From: Auanema rhodensis
Lineage: Eukaryota; Nematoda; Chromadorea; Rhabditida; Rhabditidae
Reading direction: 5' to 3'
Length of the DNA stretch: 64,000 bases
Assembly (NCBI GenBank): GCA_964057225.1
Contig: OZ059896.1
Location: 3,658,001 to 3,722,000, forward strand
A model generated the notes under the pieces. It was not told the DNA's origin. It saw only the letters and a program-made list of their open reading frames with translations, and ran no database searches. A program made the position numbers and the translations under genes. Shown one piece after another: positions 60,579 to 64,000 of this stretch; the first letter of the stretch is position 1; the number at the start of each line of letters is the position of its first letter.

Positions 60579-63042
60579 AATTTCAAAGTCATGGTTACCA
60601 TGCACCAATATCAATAAAAATTTGTTTTTAGACTAATTTGGACATGGGGAATCTAATTTTGAAAACCGCATCTCTTTATCTTTCACGTGAAGCGAGTTAC
60701 ATACCAAGTGCACATCACGTGTACATTTAATTAGCATAAATTAAAGTTCACGTAAATTTCAAAGTCATGGTTACCATGCACCAATATCAATAAAAATTTG
60801 TTTTTAGACTAATTTGGACATGGGGAATCTAATTTTGAAAACCGCATCTCTTTATCTTTCAAGTGAAGCGAGTTACATACCAAGTGCACATCACGTGTAC
60901 ATTTAATTAGCATAAATTAAAGTTCACGTAAATTTCAAAGTCATGGTTACCATGCACCAATATCAATAAAAATTTGTTTTTAGACTAATATGGACACGGG
61001 GAATCTAATTTTGAAAATCGCATCTCTTTATCTTTCACGTGAAGCGAGTTACATACCAAGTGCACATCACGTGTACATTTAATTAGCATAAATTAAAGTT
61101 CACGTAAATTTCAAACACATGGTTACCATGAACCAAAATCAATAAAAATTTGTTTTTAGACTAATATGGACATGGGGAATCTAATTTCGAAAACCGCATC
61201 TCTTTATCTTTCACGTGAAGCGAGTTACATACCAAGTGCACATCACGTGTACATTTAATTAGCATAAATTAAAGTTCACGTAAATTTCAAAGTCATGGTT
61301 ACCATGAACCAATATCAATAAAAATTTGTTTTTAGACTAATTTGGACATGGGGAATCTAATTTTGAAAACCGCATCTCTTTATCTTTCAAGTGAAGCGAG
61401 TTACATACCAAGTGCACATCACGTGTACATTTAATTAGCATAAATTAAAGTTCACGTAAATTTCAAAGTCATGGTTACCATGAACCAATATCAATAAAAA
61501 TTTGTTTTTAAACTAATATGGACATGGGGAATCTAATTTTGAAAACCGCATCTCTTTATCTTTCACGTGAAGCGAGTTACATACCAAGTGCACATCACGT
61601 GTACTTTTAATTAGCATAAATTAAAGTTCACGTAAATTTCAAAGTCATGGTTACCATGCACCAATATCAATAAAAATTTGTTTTTAGACTAATTTGGACA
61701 TGGGGAATCTAATTTTGAAAACCGCATCTCTTTATCTTTCACGTGAAGCGAGTTACATACCAAGTGCACATCACGTGTACATTTAATTAGCATAAATTAA
61801 AGTTCACGTAAATTTCAAAGTCATGGTTACCATGAACCAATATCAATAAAAATTTGTTTTTAAACTAATATGGACATGGGGAATCTAATTTTGAAAACCG
61901 CATCTCTTTATCTTTCACGTGAAGCGAGTTACATACCAAGTGCACATCACGTGTACTTTTAATTAGCATAAATTAAAGTTCACGTAAATTTCAAAGTCAT
62001 GGTTACCATGCACCAATATCAATAAAAATTTGTTTTTAGACTAATTTGGACATGGGGAATCTAATTTTGAAAACCGCATCTCTTTATCTTTCACGTGAAG
62101 CGAGTTACATACCAAGTGCACATCACGTGTACATTTAATTAGCATAAATTAAAGTTCACGTAAATTTCAAAGTCATGGTTACCATGCACCAATATCAATA
62201 AAAATTTGTTTTTAGACTAATTTGGACATGGGGAATCTAATTTTGAAAACCGCATCTCTTTATCTTTCAAGTGAAGCGAGTTACATACCAAGTGCACATC
62301 ACGTGTACATTTAATTAGCATAAATTAAAGTTCACGTAAATTTCAAAGTCATGGTTACCATGCACCAATATCAATAAAAATTTGTTTTTAGACTAATATG
62401 GACACGGGGAATCTAATTTTGAAAATCGCATCTCTTTATCTTTCACGTGAAGCGAGTTACATACCAAGTGCACATCACGTGTACATTTAATTAGCATAAA
62501 TTAAAGTTCACGTAAATTTCAAAGTCATGGTTACCATGAACCAAAATCAATAAAAATTTGTTTTTAGACTAATATGGACATGGGGAATCTAATTTCGAAA
62601 ACCGCATCTCTTTATCTTTCACGTGAAGCGAGTTACATACCAAGTGCACATCACGTGTACATTTAATTAGCATAAATTAAAGTTCACGTAAATTTCAAAG
62701 TCATGGTTACCATGAACCAATATCAATAAAAATTTGTTTTTAGACTAATTTGGACATGGGGAATCTAATTTTGAAAACCGCATCTCTTTATCTTTCAAGT
62801 GAAGCGAGTTACATACCAAGTGCACATCACGTGTACATTTAATTAGCATAAATTAAAGTTCACGTAAATTTCAAAGTCATGGTTACCATGAACCAATATC
62901 AATAAAAATTTGTTTTTAAACTAATATGGACATGGGGAATCTAATTTTGAAAACCGCATCTCTTTATCTTTCACGTGAAGCGAGTTACATACCAAGTGCA
63001 CATCACGTGTACATTTAATTAGCATAAATTAAAGTTCACGTA
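60579..63042. repeat. Six-monomer block repeated at an 8-monomer offset
   Basis: 60579-61634 matches 61987-63042 at 1,408 bp. Shared rare markers are gacacgggg (60993, 62401), aaccaaaatc (61131, 62539) and aatttcgaaa (about 61184, 62592). The first copy alone has aaacacatgg for aaagtcatgg (about 61115). A dimer duplication lies between them: 61459-61810 and 61811-62162 both hold a ttaaac/gtactttt monomer and a tttgg monomer. Confidence 0.82.
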
Positions 63043-64000
63043 AATTTCAAAGTCATGGTTACCATGCACCAATATCAATAAAAATTTGTTTTTAGACTAA
63101 TTTGGACATGGGGAATCTAATTTTGAAAACCGCATCTCTTTATCTTTCAAGTGAAGCGAGTTACATACCAAGTGCACATCACGTGTACATTTAATTAGCA
63201 TAAATTAAAGTTCACGTAAATTTCAAAGTCATGGTTACCATGCACCAATATCAATAAAAATTTGTTTTTAGACTAATATGGACATGGGGAATCTAATTTC
63301 GAAAATCGCATCTCTTTATCTTTCACGTGAAGCGAGTTACATACCAAGTGCACATCACGTGTACATTTAATTAGCATAAATTAAAGTTCACGTAAATTTC
63401 AAAGTCATGGTTACCATGAACCAATATCAATAAAAATTTGTTTTTAAACTAATATGGACATCGGGAATCTAATTTTGGAAACCGCATTTCTTTATCTCTC
63501 ACGTGAAGCGAGTTACATACCAAGTGCACATCACGTGTACACTTAATTAGCATAAATTAAAGTTCACGTAAATTTCAAAGTCATGGTTACCATGCACCAA
63601 TATCAATACAAATTTGTTTTTAGACTAATTTGGACATGGGGAATCTAATTTTGAAAACCGCATCTCTTTATCTTTCAAGTGAAGCGAGTTACATACCAAG
63701 TGCACATCAGGTGTACATTTAATTAGCATAAATTAAAGTTCACGTAAATTTCAAAGTCATGGTTACCATGAACCAATATCAATAAAAATTTGTTTTTAAA
63801 CTAATATGGACATGGGGAATCTAATTTTGAAAACCGCATCTCTTTATCTTTCACGTGAAGCGAGTTACATACCTAGTGCACATCACGTGTACATTTAATT
63901 AGCATAAATTAAAGTTCACGTAAATTTCAAAGTCATGGTTACCATGAACCAATATCAATAAAAATTTGTTTTTAAACTAATATGGACATGGGGAATCTAA
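63043..64000. repeat. Last satellite monomers before the window edge
   Basis: Five complete monomers and a 78-bp partial one (63923-64000). The monomer at 63395 is unusual, with catcggg, tttggaaacc, catttcttt and tctctcac together. At 63601-63612 tcaatacaaa replaces tcaataaaa, as also near 19395 and 25906. At about 63707 caggtg replaces cacgtg. The ttaaac and cctag variants return at the very end. No gene is seen. Confidence 0.85.

Larger units (their letters stand above)
60209..64000. repeat. 176-bp satellite DNA, array after the LINE insertion
   Basis: The same satellite resumes in the same orientation with taaattaaag, the end of the monomer interrupted at 59122. The next monomer starts at 60227. 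Twenty-one complete 176-bp monomers follow without any indel to 63922, and a 78-bp partial copy (63923-64000) is cut by the window edge. Common variants here are T at monomer position 60 (tttggacatg), the ttcaagtgaa version of the first palindrome, and A at position 53. Because phase and orientation continue across the insertion, left and right parts are one array. Confidence 0.98.

Noticed and set aside
1-64000. Tandem genes, rDNA or tRNA arrays
   Set aside because: The monomer has stops in the frames I examined. It shows no rRNA or tRNA features, and the copies vary freely with no codon pattern.

Overview
The window is almost entirely satellite DNA. One tandem repeat with a 176-bp monomer fills bases 1-59122 and 60209-64000, about 62.9 kb of the 64 kb, always in the same orientation and running off both window edges. 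It holds 357 complete monomers plus one 78-bp partial copy, counting the monomer that carries the insertion. Apart from that insertion, the repeat phase departs from a strict 176-bp grid only three times, each by the same one-base deletion in a T-run. The consensus monomer is about 32% GC (hand count). It contains two CACGTG palindromes 32 bp apart and the near-perfect dyad CATGGTTACCATG. I do not recognise the satellite by name.

The only non-satellite DNA is a 1,086-bp insertion at 59123-60208, flanked by the 7-bp target-site duplication TAAATTA. It is a 5'-truncated non-LTR retrotransposon (LINE) in minus orientation. It keeps the C-terminal end of the reverse-transcriptase ORF, a 3' UTR of about 540 bp and an AATAAA signal next to the 3' end. 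The ORF end resembles Jockey/CR1-type elements. With the 176-bp AT-rich satellite and undepleted CpG, this suggests an invertebrate animal, perhaps an insect. That is an inference and the species cannot be named. There is no host gene, RNA gene or CRISPR array that I can support.

The array can be divided by diagnostic base variants (monomer position 1 is the first a of aatttcaaag, at window base 1). (A) 1-10912: a large block present twice in tandem, 28 monomers (705-5632) and 30 monomers (5633-10912), the second copy having an extra dimer. (B) 10913-15663: shorter overlapping duplications at 9, 10 and 12 monomer offsets. (C) 15664-28685: a 37-monomer, 6,511-bp unit present twice in tandem (15664-22174 and 22175-28685), with a recognisable crossover monomer at the join. 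(D) 28686-59122: recurring cassettes of about 4-6 monomer types, rearranged into duplications at 2, 3, 5, 7, 8, 10, 13 and 19 monomer offsets. (E) 60209-64000: the array continues after the retrotransposon, with an 8-monomer-offset duplication.

Together this is a homogenised satellite with irregular higher-order structure made by repeated unequal exchange, as expected of centromeric or pericentromeric heterochromatin. The sequence alone does not prove centromere function. I found no previously undescribed gene system. The points most worth a second look are the readable record of recombination, the dense paired E-box palindromes, and the single young LINE insertion.
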